Below, piece by piece: positions 10,603-24,000 of a stretch of 64,000 nt of DNA; the first letter of the stretch is position 1, and each line of letters opens with the position of its first letter. The DNA is from Effrenium voratum (taxonomy: Eukaryota > Sar > Dinophyceae > Suessiales > Symbiodiniaceae), in the NCBI GenBank assembly GCA_963377175.1, contig CAUJNA010003783.1:822504-886503 (forward strand). The letters are read 5' to 3'. Made by a program: the position numbers and the translations under genes. The notes under the pieces are model-generated. The model searched no databases, was not told where the DNA came from, and saw nothing but the letters and a program-made list of their open reading frames with translations.

Positions 10603-12597
10603 GTCGGTGATACTCTTCAACACCCATGGGGAGGGGTCAGCGAGGGTTGTGAGGGAGGGCTGCACTTCTGCAGATTCACACTCACTTGCCCAAAGCGAAT
10701 CGACCTGTCAGCTGTTTTTCCTTGGCGTCTCAAGGTTAGAAAGGGTTTTTCCAGTTCCTTTGTGCAAGTGATAGCAAGGAACTCACAAAAAGGGTTGAAT
10801 CCCACAGGAGGAGGTTCAACCATGCCTTGATTTGTGTTGGTCATGTTAGTTTGGCGGAGAGGAAGTGGATTGGGCTCCTTGACTTGGGGTTGGAATGGGC
10901 TGTGCATAGATCTGCCGGTCAATGTTTGCTTCCAGGAAATGAGAAATAGAATGACCCTTATAAACCATCCAACTGGTGGTCTCTTTTAAGGGGAGCAGTT
11001 GGGTTCATTCCCACATTCCTCTAGGGTTGATTCCTTGTCCATTCTTTTCAACCATCGTTGTTTCCAAAAACCGGATCCGTGTTCCCTGGGTGTCCGGAGG
11101 TTGTCTAAAATCCGATGGGGAAGGTAGTCTTAGAACTGGTCATCTTTAAGACCTGCCAAGGTAAAACAAGAATCGAAGCCGAAGACTGTGTTCATAGGTC
11201 CACTGTTTTGGGAGACACCCAACAAAGACTAAGAACCAAATAAGCGAATCAGTATGTGTCCAATCCTGAGAACCCAGAGATTGCTCTGGTTGGATCAATG
11301 AACAGTTTTTGTTCCCTGCGGTTTGCACCTACCCAGTTGAGCCTCAACCAAAACCTGGGTAGATGACAGTTCGCAAGGGATAAGTGGGTGCCTTGGCCGC
11401 CGTTTTAATTCCTTGCATGTTTCTGGGTTGACCATTTTAATACCGATCGGTTTTGATTGTGACTCAGGTGGGTATATTGCTCAAACATTGGTTGCGGATG
11501 TCACGCCGTTTGTTGCACCCCTGGCGAAACAAAAACATGGTGGTCCCTGTGATAGGTAGGGAATCACCAAGTCTGGGTTTTGGGAATGAACCGGAACGCA
11601 ATCCCCTCAAAACAAAAATGCAAGGGATGTTTTTTGGGGTTATTCAAATTCTTGTTTTCTGTGGAGGACCTGCAAGATAAATTCAATTGGAGCTCACGGC
11701 GCAGTTTGCCTCTTGTGACACCCTGTTGAGCAGAACTTTGCCCCCAAGGTTCGGGGTAGCTTCCCATGATTTCAAGGGATCAATCTACCCAGACCGCCCA
11801 AAATCCAAAGGACAGGGGCAAACACGGGCAAAAAAGCGATGGCTGGGAATGGATAGTTGTCTATAGTGGATCAGTTGCCGAGGTTCTGGACTGGAACCTT
11901 TTTGGGAATACCATAGGTGATACCATGGAGGAAATCTGGTCGCACCACAAAATGAAACCATGGATTGAACCACTCTCTGTGGGTTTTCGGGAGGGTTTCT
12001 TAGGTGCAGGAGTTCGTCCATCCAAAATATCACTCAATTCTGGCCGTGGAAAGGCTATTAAGTGAGGTTTGGTTTCTTTCCCAGGCTTGGCTGCCTCACA
12101 TGGGGCACGGCCTTGGGAAAACGAAGTGCCAAACTGGGCTTGGCTGCCACACGGTGGTCAACATTTTGGACTTTGCGGACAACAAGTAAATAATTACAGG
12201 CGGAGTCTTGACGCAACAGGCACCCAATTGGACAAATTGGTTGGGTCGAGAAAACTCAGACAGTCTACAGTGCACAGATGTACAGCACAAAAGTTGATCG
12301 AGAAAACTTACACCCCAGCTAAGATCAGCTGTCCACAGCCGACCTTTTGACCTTTTTGTTTCCCCTTCTTCCTCCATGGCCCGAAAGTGATCACCTTTTA
12401 TGCTTGTGTCCCATCCGGACCAACTGAGCATATGAGTCTTTTGCAGCGCCCAATTTTTGGAGCTTGTTCACCTTTTGGTTTCCCTTTAAAGCCACCAAAA
12501 AGGGGGGGTTCCCCTATGATGCAATGCACAAATACTTGACGGGATGTGGTTCTTGGTTTTCTTCCCTTCGGGGCCCTGGTTGGTTTGAGTTTCACAG
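10603..12597. other. Mostly repeat-bearing stretch, no supported exon
   Basis: It holds TIR element A copy 2 (11339-11465). A 99-codon + frame at 11766-12065 lacks a recognisable family, has no splice signature, and lies in AT-balanced sequence. I leave it unannotated as a gene. Confidence 0.4.
11339..11465. repeat. TIR element family A, copy 2
   Basis: It starts GAGCCTCAACCAAAACC and ends GGTTTTGATTGTGACTC, with AG directly after the right end (CTC|AG). As a GA...AG segment it would have splice-like borders. Confidence 0.75.
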
Positions 12598-12667
12598 CCG
12601 AAATGCCTTCGCCTCTCAGCTCCTCCGGGATGGCGACGTGGTGGATCTGAAGGCGCGCGCTGCTTGA
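12598..12667 (+). CDS. Possible terminal exon, unidentified gene
   Basis: A GAGTTTCACAG acceptor leads to RNAFASQLLRDGDVVDLKAR then AA and TGA (12665-12667). Alternatively a GC donor after ...VDLK (AAG|GCGCGC) would make it internal, and its phase 0 end would join the exon at 15099. The segment reads as an acidic/hydrophobic helix. The gene is not identified. Confidence 0.5.
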
Positions 12668-15098
12668 GCTCAGGGTCTTCTTTCATAGCTGGCGCTTCTT
12701 TTGTGTGAAAAAACCCGGGAAGGGGTGGAGGGAAAGCTGTGTTTAAACAGGGGAGGGTTTGTTTTTTTGAGAGGGGAGGCAAAATCCTGTTTTTTTGGGG
12801 GAGGGGAGGGTTCCGTAGTTTTGGGGAGGGGGGGAAGCCTTGTTTACGCAGGATTCCCCGGGCCATTTAAAGTGAGTTTCCCTTGGTGGGGTGATTAAAG
12901 GGGGAAATCATTGGGACACCAAGTCAAAGGGAGGTGCCCCTTTTCTTGCTGGTTCTCAGAAGGGAATGAGGGAAACTTCCCACATTTTTGTTGATTCCCC
13001 ACTGAGAAAAAGGGGTTTCTTTGCCGTAGAAATCCACTGGAGGCTGGGGGACGTGACCTTTGCAAGAAGTCATTTTGGGACTTGACCAAACGGGCTCGAC
13101 CCTTCGGGGGGGTTGAGCCGCTGGCATGTGGCTTTCTCGCATGTTTTTCCCATGGTGCCTGAATTTGGTTTTGGTCGTGACACCCTAAAACAAGTGGTGG
13201 TTGGGATTGGTGCCTACCGACAGTTTTGGCCCTTGCATGAAATCGCCATTTGTGTGTTTGGGTATTCTCCATGGCTTGCAGGTGTTTGACAGACCTCAGA
13301 GGGATTCGCATCCGCACTCCTGAGCTTCATCACCCATTAGCTTGGGTCGTTCCAGATGGTTTCAACGGGCAAACCGCCACTAAGGGAGAACTTGCTATGT
13401 CAGCAACAGCCAATATGACAATCATTTGTGGTGAAAGGGGTGGCACGGGCCACGCGCACTAAGTTGTTATTGGAAAATTTGGGTTGCTTCATGCGCTAGT
13501 TGGGGACATAGTGAACATTGATAGTGGCTTTCAGTGCAATCGACTATCTTCGGGGGTGAGTCACCTGCCTTCCGGTTCTGTCGCACCAGTCTGGGGAGAC
13601 TGTGCCTAACGGGGCAGCACCCTCATGAGAAAGCGTCCTTTCTTTGGGAGCCCAAGCTAACGGGGCGATGGATTAGTTACACCTGCAATAAACTTTGGTG
13701 CATTTTGCCAAGGGATGTTAGGACTTTAACTTTTTGCCAACTAATGGGTTTTCCATTAAACCACTAAAAGTTAAACTTTTAGCAGGGGAGCAGAAAGATT
13801 TTGAGTCGCAACACGTCTTTGCAGATGGATTCCAAGAGAGTATGTCGTGGGCATGGAGGCTGGTCTTGGAAATTGAGAGCCGAGCCAATTTAAAGGGAGG
13901 ATTATGTTTTACAGCCGTGCTTGCCTGGCTCGGCTTCAGAGCAAACGAGCAGGGCATGACCATTTAGCCACATACCAAACAGCAAATATACGGTTGCAAC
14001 ATGGAGGTGTCCAATCACCAGCCAGTTACTAAGTTACACCTTGCACACTCCAAACTCCGATAGGCGTCAGGGGTCCATAGGGGTCCATATGGGAGTCCTC
14101 GCAAGAAGTTGTTTGGGTCCCATCAGAGTCAGGTGTCAGCCACCATTCAGCGGGCCGCTAACATGACAGCCTGACAAAGTTTTGGTGTTTGGCTGAGCTA
14201 GTCGTCTCCAAATAATGGTGTTTGGCGTCCGATTGATTTCATATAAGAATCATCCAAAGGGGGTCCAAACAATTTTAGGCCTTCCATCAATCTTTCCGGG
14301 GTGTGTTGACTTCTTGATTTCGTTGGGCAACCAAAAGGGTCCTGCATTTGCAGCAATAAGTTGGAATTAGCCATAGGTTTGACCGCAACTGTCCTGCTAA
14401 GGCGGCAGATTCGAATCCTTTTTCCATGCAGGAGCGGGCTGCGCACATTTGGCCACGGTTAAGATTGACCGTTTTACTTGGTTGGTGGGGGACACCCTTT
14501 AGTGATTTGAACATTTTTGTGAGGGATGCCAACGACATAGAGACAAACAGACATACCGGCAGAGACAGACAGACAGACGCAGACGCAGACACAGACAGAG
14601 AGAGAGAGAGAGAGAGAGGGAGAGACAGGGATAGGGACAGACACAGAGACAGGCAGACTGGCAGACGGACAGACGGGCAGACAGGCAGACAGAGAGACAG
14701 GCACACAGGCACACAGGCACACAGGCACACACGCACACAGGCAGACAGGCAGGCAGACAGGCAGACAGGCAGACAGGCAGACAGGCAGACAGGCAGACAG
14801 GCAGACAGGCAAACAGACCAAGCAACGAAGTAACTAACCAACCTATCCTAGCCTAATTTTACTAACCCAACCCAACCTACCTCACCTAACCGAACCTACC
14901 TATCAAAGCTGACCTGACCTGACTGTCTGACTGACATACTGACTGACTGAAGCACATTGACTGCTATTGGGTTGGATCTTTAGACTTTAACTTTTTGGGA
15001 AATCAAGGGGTTTTGCACTAAACCCCCAAAAGTTAAACTTTTTGCAGGGGGTCAACAGCAACCAAGAGTGACACACAGAGAAGCTTTTTCTGCGGCAG
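12668..15098. other. Stretch with repeats, no well-supported exon
   Basis: It contains copies of a short inverted element (family C: AACTTTTAGT... / ...CTAAAAGTTAAAC) at about 13726-13795 and 14978-15055, an AGAC-type microsatellite (14536-14820), and CCTAACC-like degenerate repeats at 14840-14900. Possible coding scraps near 13030 and 13560 lack convincing boundaries. Confidence 0.4.
14536..14820 (+). repeat. AGAC/GGCAGACA microsatellite
   Basis: About 285 bp of tetramer-based repeats that change along their length, from AGACAGACGC through AGAGAG to CACACAGG and finally GGCAGACA. This creates long spurious frames on both strands. Confidence 0.9.
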
Positions 15099-15171
15099 GA
15101 TGTAAGGCCGGCGGTCAAGGAGCCCAGAGGCAGTGCTGCGAAGGTGCGCATGTCGCTGAGCGCAACGGGGC
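15099..15171 (+). CDS. Exon, unidentified (possible upstream exon of the AlkB gene)
   Basis: A TTTTTCTGCGGCAG acceptor leads to DVRPAVKEPRGSAAKVRMSL then SATG. A GTGTTC donor at 15172 leaves one base, which matches the two-base start of the exon at 16173 (C + AG). An AAG|GTGCGC donor inside is an alternative. The protein is not recognised. Confidence 0.55.
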
Positions 15172-16172
15172 GTGTTCAGTTTGTCCTGGCTTGCCTTTTC
15201 ATATATTTTTCGCAGGAGTTTGGTGACTTTTGGCGTTTGGACCATTTTTGTGGTAAACAACAAGTCTGGACTTCTTTTGGCCAATCTACTTAGGAAGAGA
15301 GTTATGTTTCTCTTTATCTTGCTCTTTCCCTTGTGCCTTTCTATGTCTGCCTCTCTTTCGTTTGCCTATTGCATTTTTTCTACACACAACACGCACAATT
15401 GCTTTCGCTTAGGGCCCCATGGAGCCTCTTTGCAGGGTGCAATGTCTATTCTGGAAATTAAGAGTGACTAGTGACACCTGTCGGTTTCCTAAACGAGATA
15501 CACATCTTGCGGTCTTTTACTGTCGGGTGAAAGTAGATGGCACAATTTGACAAGTCTTTCATTTTGTTTTAGGCATCCCCATTACTTACCCACACAAAGG
15601 AACTTGTGATACCCACTGTAGCCCTGGTGTAAAGGGACTGACGCCAAGCTACAAGGATCACACAGAGGCAACTGACATTGCCAACTTAAGATATACTCTT
15701 GTTTCTGGCGTTACAGGCTCTGCAATCAGCTTCCTTGCAACTCTTGCAAAAGGCTGGGTTCTTCAAAATCAATCCAACATGTGCGCGCCTTTGTTTCTTC
15801 TGGAAGGTTAGGTTACTCCCGATTTCCCTTTTTCTAGTGAATTTGATTGAGTCTGTGATCCCCCAGTGCCTGGGTTACCTGAGCCATGTGATTGTGTTTC
15901 AGCTTCCTTCAAGCCGCCTGTCAACTCAAAGCTTAGAGACCCTTCCTTCGTCGACTTTTTTTTTGGGGGAGCATACGGATTTTGAGAATGGCTAAAAGGG
16001 ACACCAAACAGGAGCCGGGCCCCTGTTTGCGGCTTTCCATTGGTTTCCCTTTTCGGTTTTCAAAGCTAGTTTTTCATTTTCGGGTCGACTTGAAGCAACA
16101 TCTGAAGATATTGTATTCTGTGAGCCAGGGTCAAAGTCAAAAGTTTGGGCTTGAGACGCCTTCTTGTGGCAG

Positions 16173-16246
16173 AGATCCCGGTTCCCAGCGCAGATGTGGG
16201 CCGGAGATACAAGGAGCCCCATGGATTTGTAGTGCACAATTTCAGG
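16173..16246 (+). CDS. Exon, unidentified (possible upstream exon of the AlkB gene)
   Basis: After a CTTGTGGCAG acceptor the frame reads IPVPSADVGRRYKEPHGFVV then HNFR, with a GTTGTG donor at 16247. The coding impression is strong. It continues from the exon at 15099 in phase. No domain is recognised. Confidence 0.6.
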
Positions 16247-16708
16247 GTTGTGGTTGATCACTCGGGGTTTATCCAACCACTTCTGTGATATCCTCGGGAA
16301 TCTCCCCCTTGGGGGGTTAGTCTTTGGGAAGATATTTTTGTTGTGTCACTGAAGTGGCTATTTCAGCCCACAGTTTGGTTGTGAGTGACTCGGACTCGGC
16401 ATTGGTTTGCCTGCAAAGACGCAGCGGAGTAAACGCGGGGTCAAATATGGGAATCAACGTTCAATGCGTTTGCAGAGCCTCCTACCAGCACCTCCCAAAA
16501 AAAATCATGTCCAACATCCCAAGTACTGTCCAAAAAGCAGTAGTTGTGGGGGGGGAGGGACGCGGGGGGGAGAGGGAGCGCAAATAATTAAGCCCTACAA
16601 AGTCTCACTTGGGCTCCCCTCCCTCTTCAGCTCCCCAGCCCCCATGAGTAGTTGGGGGGCAGCTGGTATGTGCCGGGCGTTTGGTTTTTTTTCTCCCCCC
16701 TTTGCAAG

Positions 16709-16790
16709 TGGCCGATGTCCATCGGAGCTTTCGGTAGGCGAGGCTGGGCTTTTTGACGCCCAAGCTTCGGCAGGCGCTCTTCAAGGCGGG
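16709..16790 (+). CDS. Possible exon, frame ambiguous
   Basis: A CCCCCCTTTGCAAG acceptor precedes two readable options. One is GRCPSELSVGEAGLFDAQAS then AGALQGG, ending at a GTGGGT donor (16791). The other is a short exon WPMSIGAF ending at a GTAGGC donor, which keeps phase with 16173-16246. The data do not decide. Confidence 0.4.
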
Positions 16791-17008
16791 GTGGGTACCT
16801 GGTTTTCCTGGGGAGTGATTTCACAGGTATCGGCGGAACACGAAGGAAGCGTGTTTGGGTGGAAATCTCCCCTTTTTTCTCACTACCCGAGTTTGCGGAC
16901 TTTGGTCACTTTTGGGGGTCTTGACCATTGTAGTGGTAAAAGAACAGTTTGGACGTGTTTGCCAAATGATGCCATACATCTGCCATAATTTCTGGCGAGC
17001 TCACTTAG

Positions 17009-17107
17009 AGGTAAACCAAGCTTATGGTGATCATGATGCTCCACTTCTTGGAGATGCCTTTACTTATGTGTCTTGGACATATCGTAAGACAACATGCAGA
17101 TGTTCAG
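17009..17107 (+). CDS. Possible exon, unidentified
   Basis: A TCACTTAG acceptor is followed by a frame that includes YGDHDAPLLGDAFTYVSWTY then RKTTCRCS, and a GTACCC donor at 17108. A second + frame (methionine-rich) is also open. Cysteine and aromatic content looks protein-like, but no family is recognised. Confidence 0.4.
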
Positions 17108-17507
17108 GTACCCCTTAGCTTGTCGTTTGGATGGGTGGTTTGGGGATTTGAACCCCTGGCTCCAAACTGCCGGGCCCCAAGTGCTGTATATGCTGAGTTA
17201 CAAGCGTTTTTTTTTTTTTTTTTTTCGGGCAAAGGCACACATTACTGATTCAGAGCATTTCAGGGCCGTAGCAAAAGGCAAAAAGAGCCGCAGCTTAGTT
17301 TGTGGCCAAGGGACAATTGAAATGGCTTCCCAGATAAGCCACCGAGCAAGTGCTATGGCTCTAAATCTGTGGCAAGAACAGGGAAGCCTATAGGGCCACT
17401 TTCTGTGAGACAGTGGACCCCTTAGGGACAATGTTGTCCACCATGCCAATTTTAACAGCCAGGGTTGGTGGCTGACACAGAACCCTTTTCTGCCTTTGTC
17501 CCTAAAT

Positions 17508-17640
17508 GAGCCACCATCAAAACCCGGGTAGATGAAGGTTAGTAAGGGGCAGTCCCAGCCATAAATAGCTGCGGCCGCCTTCTTAATCCTGTACATGGTT
17601 CTGGGTAGACCATTTTGATACCAGGTTTTGATTGTGACTC
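17508..17640. repeat. TIR element family A, copy 3
   Basis: It starts GAGCCACCATCAAAACCC and ends GGTTTTGATTGTGACTC, with a clean 4-bp target duplication AAAT (17504-17507 and 17641-17644). Its interior GCGGCCGCCTTCTTAATCC matches copies 1 and 4. The right flank gives no AG, so this copy need not be a splicing unit. Confidence 0.9.
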
Positions 17641-17689
17641 AAATGCTGTTTTATGGAAGGTCCTGAAACTTGCGATCGGTGCGAGAGCT

Positions 17690-17950
17690 GCAGGGAATGA
17701 GACATGGAATGACCTCGATCTATACACCATCCAAGTGGGGCGGTGTTTTCTTTATTCGGGAATCCAACCAAAACCGGTTCAGTGAGGGGATGACCCTTAA
17801 CGATGGTTCATTCCCACATTCCCCACTGAGAACCTGACCTCTATAAACCATCAGAGCAGGGAATGAGGGAATGATCCTTATAAACCATCCAACGGGTGGT
17901 TTTCTTTGAGGGGACACCCAGGTTCGTTCCCACATTTCCCACTCATCGCA
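17690..17950. repeat. Cluster of GGAATGA-type inverted repeats
   Basis: AGGGAATGAG..., CTATAAACCATCC and GGTTCATTCCCACATTCCC recur two to three times in alternating orientation. This is the same family as the hairpin at 33749-33864 and fragments near 43160 and 55370. It ends directly before the acceptor of the exon at 17955. Confidence 0.6.
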
Positions 17951-17954
17951 CCAG

Positions 17955-18071
17955 CAAAGCCACAAAGACGCGACAAGCGGCGAGCGAAGTGGCGGAGGCG
18001 GAGCCGGCGTCGAAGGCGGCAGCGGAGGTGCCAGAGGAAGCGGAGGCGCGGGGGGTGTTGGATTTCTTTGA
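17955..18071 (+). CDS. AlkB gene exon 1 of those recognised
   Basis: A CGCACCAG acceptor leads to KATKTRQAASEVAEAEPASK then AAAEVPEEAEARGVLDFFE, an Ala/Glu-rich low-complexity region likely to be disordered. The donor is GA|GTACCC at 18072. A later donor (GTTGGT at 18080) would add YPG but would break phase with the next exon. The exon starts one base into a codon, so an upstream exon ending in phase 2 must exist. The two other frames (Arg-rich and Gly-rich) are also open, so the assignment rests on phase. Confidence 0.6.
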   Translation, partial: QSHKDATSGERSGGGGAGVEGGSGGARGSGGAGGVGFL

Positions 18072-21000
18072 GTACCCGGGTTGGTTTATACATGGGTCCC
18101 TATATTCCCCTTTTTGGTGGTTATAAGCATCACCTTTTTGGCCCGTGAAAGGTGAGTATCCCTTGGTGGGGGTGATGTTTTAAGGGGCAATATAGGGAGC
18201 CCGGTTTTTGGGAAGGCAACGGGGGAGTCCCCCAGTTTTGACAAACAACCATTTGGCCAGTTGAAATGTAGCCTTTTTAGCCGGACCAAAAGAAAACTAC
18301 TCGTACCATTTCATGGGTATTCTTTAGGATAGTAAAAGCACCCCCCTGATGGAATGTGTGGCTTTTGTGCTTGGTTGCTTTGTGGTTCGTCCCACCAATG
18401 ACATGAAACCTGACGTTTGGGGGTTCCTTTAAAAGGAGAATGGTCCAACCCAGGACCACCAAAACGAACGCCAGGTTCCATTGTTAATTGGCGGGAGGGT
18501 ATCCAGTGAAACCTTTTCAGTTTTCGCAGGTCACATTTTGGGGTCACGTGCAACTGGCTTCAGATTTCTTTTGGCTCGGCCTTTGGATCCCAACTGGCTT
18601 TTTTGAGGCTCAGTGCCCTGCTTGCGGCCGGTTTAGAGGGACAGCTTGAAGCCTCTAGGGGTTGAGTCCCCGGTCTTTTCAACCACTGTTCTTTTTTGAA
18701 AAGACGGATCCCTGGAAAGAATGAGGAAGCTTCCGATCGAAAACTGACAAACACAACTTTTTTGGGAATTCCAACCTAAAACAAGACACACCCCGAAGAG
18801 AACCACACAGGACGGCAACGGGCGAGATGTTTTGAAGTGACGGAAGGCGCCGGATTGCTTTTTCGGCTCGGAAAGTCTGCCGATATATGTCGAGCTTGGA
18901 AAACAGCTTGCCACTTTTCGGTGGGATTCCCGTGGAATCCCCACTTATTCGGATTCGGATCAGTTGAATGAGAAGTAAGCACTTTGGCACGAGAAGCGAT
19001 CTTCACATGGGTTTGGCCAATCGGAAGCAAGGCGAGTGGCTGCCGTCTCAACACATTTTAACCAGAAGGGTTCTTAGCCACGAAACCTCACACCCTGAGC
19101 TTATGGGCTTTAGTCACTTGGGAAGACCGTTTCGGTGGTAAGTAAAAAGTTCAATCACTTTTTCTGGCCAATCCACTTGAGTGAGTACATAGTTTGGACT
19201 GCTGCCAACAAAGGAGCCGGAAGAGCCCTGGGAGCAGTCGCGAGAAGAAGTGGGTGCCTGCCTCAATGGGCAGCCGAGCAGTCGGGAAGGAGTTGCAGGA
19301 ACTCATGTTTTGGAGTAGTCAACTTTTGGGGGAAGTTTTTGTTTTAGTGGCAAATAGCACTCCTTGTTGTGTGGTGGTTTGTTTCTTATGTTATTTGTAT
19401 TTTTTTTATTTTTTTTAGTTTGTTGTTGTGAGTTTTTTTTTTTGGGGGGGGGGGTGGGTGATTTGCTCAAGAAATGATGGGGTTTGTCCGGACTATGGTG
19501 TTCTACCAACACTATTCCTTGTGGTAAATTGGTTTCCTAGCAGTAGGTAATAGTAACCCCTTGTGGTGGTCAAGGGTAGGTTGGGGATCCAGGAAGTATA
19601 AAGCATCACTGTTCTTTGCGTGAGTTATGGCTGCCATAAAAGACAACTTTGCAACCATGCCAAGGTCTGGGAAGATAATATGGCTAGTTGTGTTCGACCT
19701 GGGGACCCTTTGGTGGACATGTAGGGGGTCATGTCCAACCACTTTTGAGGTGGGTAACTCTTTTTCATTCGTCGCCTCACTTCCCCGTTTCTAAACTGGA
19801 TACGTTTTGGGGCTGGGCCGTTCCGAAAAACAACGAGGTTGGTTACTTGCTTTAGGCCATCCACGAGTTTGATCGGAAGTGGCTAATGTTGACCCCGGAT
19901 AAATAACGTCCAAAAGTGGCCTGAATTCCCACACAGAGGGGACATGAATCAAAATCCACCAGGGTTCCGCCAATCAAAATCAACGCCAAATTTGCTCTCG
20001 TTTTCGTTGGTTCTGTTCATGGTTGCTGGGAAGCTGCCCCAAAAAACAAAGCTGCCTAATCCGCGGGTAACATTATTCTCGGCTAACTTAGTAAGTTGTT
20101 CGAGACCTTGGTAGCCCACTTATAGATCCCCTTGAGTGGACTTAACCCTGTCATTAGTGGGTTATGACCCAGGCTAACCGCTTACTAGCGTGGCCTTCCC
20201 CGCTGCGACTTTAGGACTGCGCCTCCTGGGCGAGCGTCGCCCCTGGCAGCCAGTGCTACAGGATGAGGCCCGCAGGAGCTTCGCCTTTCACCGAGCGCAG
20301 GCGGGGGTCGAGGATGTTCGGAGCCGCTTTTGCTACGACTTTTTAGTGGGGATTGGTTGATGTTCACTGGGGGTACGATTTGGATTTTGCCCCACAGCCA
20401 CATGACCCGGTAGAAACCTCGCGCCGTTTTTTTTATGGCTATTTGCTTGGATCTTCGGACTTGACCTTTTTGGGAAGCCGCGGATTTTCCCATTGAACCC
20501 ACAAAACGTGAAAGTTAGAGCCCTCAATACTTCCTCAAACATCACCCAGCAGGACACTCGCAAATTGGCCTACGGCGATCTTTCAATTCAAAGGCAGAAC
20601 TCTAGGAGTGAGCGACGCGGGGACTCACGCAATTGAGTCTGTGTTTGTTCCTTTCTGTGTCTTTTGAAGCCACTCCAAGGATGGTGCAGAAGACTGCCTC
20701 GAAGTCCAAAATGAAAGTTCCACTTTGGCCCTTCCCCCACCTCCATGCCTTTCAGGGGGTGGGTGATAGGGTGGGCAGTTTTCCCCAGTTTAAAAATTGG
20801 TCGGCAAACCACCGCAAGAGCCAAAGTGAACGATTGCGGGTTCAAAGCTACTTTTGGGGGATGGGTTTCCTCTTTCAACCTTTATTTGGACACTCACTTC
20901 ATGAGTCAATAGCCAAAAAAAGTCACCAAACTTTTTGTCTACGACTAAAATGGTTTTTGCCACGGAAAAACGAGTCCAGGACCTCAAAACCGTTCCCCCA

Positions 21001-24000
21001 AAGCGCAACCCAGGGTCCAGCCTATCCCCTTGACCTGTGCTTCTCGGTGACCGCCATGGTATCACAAGGGCCCAATGGAACCTGAGGGAGGTCTGCGAAT
21101 CCATGCAAAAATCAAATCACTCAGAGCTCTCCAAATTGAACTTCATATGTGAGTTTTTACTTGTCTATATAGATGAAATCGAGACGAATATGCAGATACA
21201 AGATGAATGCAACCGATCTCCGCCAAAACACATGAGTTCGATCATTTGTGACATCAGCGCAAAAGTCAATCGCAGATAAACCCGCACAAGAACCGGTCTT
21301 TTAGGATGGCACAAGTTGCCGCTTCACTGCTTTCTCGAGGCTAACATGACAATTCAGCTCGCAAGGAATGTCTGGCAACGACCGCGATGGAGATCTATAG
21401 CCTTCTTGCGGAGTATTCATAGCCTCCATCAAACACAGCAACTGGCAGGGAGATTTGTTGCGTTGCCGTTTTTGAAGGGAAACCTACAGGAAACCGCCCT
21501 TTGGAGGGTTCCCTCCAAAACGACAAACACTCTCTGAAAGACTCTCCAAATGAATATGATTTCGAGTAAACCCTCAAAAAACTGACACACCCTCCAAGAA
21601 GGCAAACCCTTCAAAACAGGGCAACCCCTGCGTATAGTTTCATCTTGAACGCGTTTGATCTGCGGACAGGTTTTTCGTTTCCCAACCCCGGGCATCTTGC
21701 TGGCTCTGGAAGGAGTGCCCGAACTGAACCGGGCCTGGGGTTAAACCCCCGATTAAAAGAATGGCTTCCCGACAAATTAACATGGAACCCACAAAGGGGG
21801 GTCCACCAAAAGGAGCTGCCTCTAGAAATGAGCGCTTTTTGAGGTTTCATGTGAATCTCTAGGAGGGTAGATGAAACTTAGGTGAAGACTGGGGGGCTAT
21901 ATTTACCTCCATTATGTTGATGGTTTCAATCCCAGGCCTGGTTTAGATCCCGAAACGGTGAATTCGCACCCCTCAAAGGTTTTTTTTAACCAGCAAGATG
22001 CGAAGGGTTTCCTCTCTGCCTCAGCCTATAAATTTTGGGATACACCTCCAACGAATGTTTCAATCAAGACCCTAGTGAACATAATCACATAATGGGCTAA
22101 ATCATGTATAATCATAATATACTCCCATATTTGTGACTAGTTCCCAAAAGGAGACCACATTCAAAGCATTTCGACCCTTATATTCTACTCATTAAGATAT
22201 GGCCATGGGTCAAAACCCCGTACCCCCAGTGAACATCCCAATCCCCACTGTAGGTTCTAAAGCGGGTGGTGAATTCACCTACCAGCCCAAAATAGGGATC
22301 AAAGCCAAAACGGTTTGCACAACCGCATATCGCGCAGCGATCAAACCGGGCCGTTGGCCTTCCAGGCGCTCACAGTGGCCGACGCAGAGCGCCTGCTGCA
22401 GAACGCCCAAGAGGAGGTCCAGTGGCAGCAGCCCAAAGGCCCCGGGCACCGGGAACCGTTGACCTTCGCCGGCCGGAGCGTTGTGGCAAAATGGTCCCAT
22501 GGGTAGGTGCCAAAATGGGGGGGACCCCAGAGAATGCATCTTGTTGGTTTTCCGGTCGCCCTTAAAGCAGGGGTGAGATGGATGGGTGGGTGTGTGTGAC
22601 GTTTTTTTTTTTTTGCGAAGGTACCCTGTTTTTGGGGGTTGGATTTGGTTTGGGCCCCTATTTTGACACGAAATATAGCACCTCACGAAAAGACAGCATC
22701 CCAAGTAGCCTATCTTAACGATTTCAGAGACCCAACCCTTCACACTCCAGATCTGACACTAAAACACATGGACCCCATATTTCAAGCATGCTTCCATTTC
22801 GGCGACGAAATCCTGGCATCGATGTTGTCGATTTGACAGCCTCAAGCCCCCAAGCCTTACACTCCATTCCTATGCATGTCTGTGGCGCACGGCCCTTACT
22901 GATTGGACTGGACTTGGTCGTTGGATCTCCGCTGGTCCAGCCCTCCGCTCGAAGTGAGCAGCGCTTCGCAAGTTCCAGCATCATGGGATGCGTCGATTTG
23001 CATCTTGCCCCATGGTCAAGGCTGACAAGGACCCACAATATGAACCATGTTTATACACGTTGCTGAGGTGCTGGAATCCCCAATTCTGAAGTTTCCACGG
23101 GCTCAACCGCTAGATGGTAGATTGTTCCTTCAGGTAACCCTCCCCCTAACCTCCAAACCACTATTCCAAACGACCCTTTTTGAGGGAAGCTGGTTTCTCG
23201 AATATATATTTATATATAGTCCACGTATGGTCGCGTGTTTTTTTCTTTGTTCTCCTCCAGGCACCTGGGGCCTCATCCCGCGCAAGACCAGCTGGATGAC
23301 CACGGCCCCCTGCTGCTGCCGCTATGGCTATGGCGGCCTGCGCATGGAGCGGGGCGCCCCGGCCAACGGGCCGCGGGGTTGCGGGGGGCAGGCTCTCCCA
23401 AGTGGGCTGGACATAATCTGTGTATCACAGGGTCTCCGATGAAAAGTGAGACCCATGACGGTGGTCCAAGAAGAGATTCAAGAAGATTTGCAAATGGGTC
23501 GAACAACATGAAATTTGAACTGTGCTGTTGGCGCTCTTGCTTGAACCACATGGTCATAGTGCCCTGCAAGGAGCCTGATGGTTGTCCAACATCCATTAAA
23601 ATGACTATGGGTCCAGTGCTTCCCAGGTATATAGTGGTAGGTAACCAGCCATTTTCCCTTTGCTGTTTAAAGGCTGGTTGCTCGGTTCCTTTGGTTTCCT
23701 GCTATACAGGTAAATGGAATCACTGGGAGCCCCAAGCAAGCCTTTTGGTGACAATGAAAGAAGAATCGGGACCGCGCAAACGGTGCGTTCCTTGAAAACA
23801 ACAGTTCTTTAGTTGTATGCCTACTTGTTAGGTGAGAGAAAGAACGAGCTTACACATTTGGCATGGCGATTTCTCACTCTTTGGACTGTCACTTTAGAGT
23901 GCTCAAGTATGTGCGATTCTTCCAACATGTTGTATGGGTATGTGTCAAAACCAAGAGGTAGGGCAAAAATCGTGGTTTTCCTGTTGGCTTCTATTTTTTC

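Noticed and set aside
14287..14841. Long Cys/Leu/Val-rich minus-strand frames of up to 184 codons
   Set aside because: They are produced by the AGAC/GGCAGACA microsatellite.
17135..17210. tRNA-like A and B boxes on the minus strand (TAACTCAGC and GGTTCAAATCC)
   Set aside because: Acceptor stem and T-stem do not pair properly; the B-box-like part is explained by a GTTTGGGG/CCCCAAAC-type hairpin.
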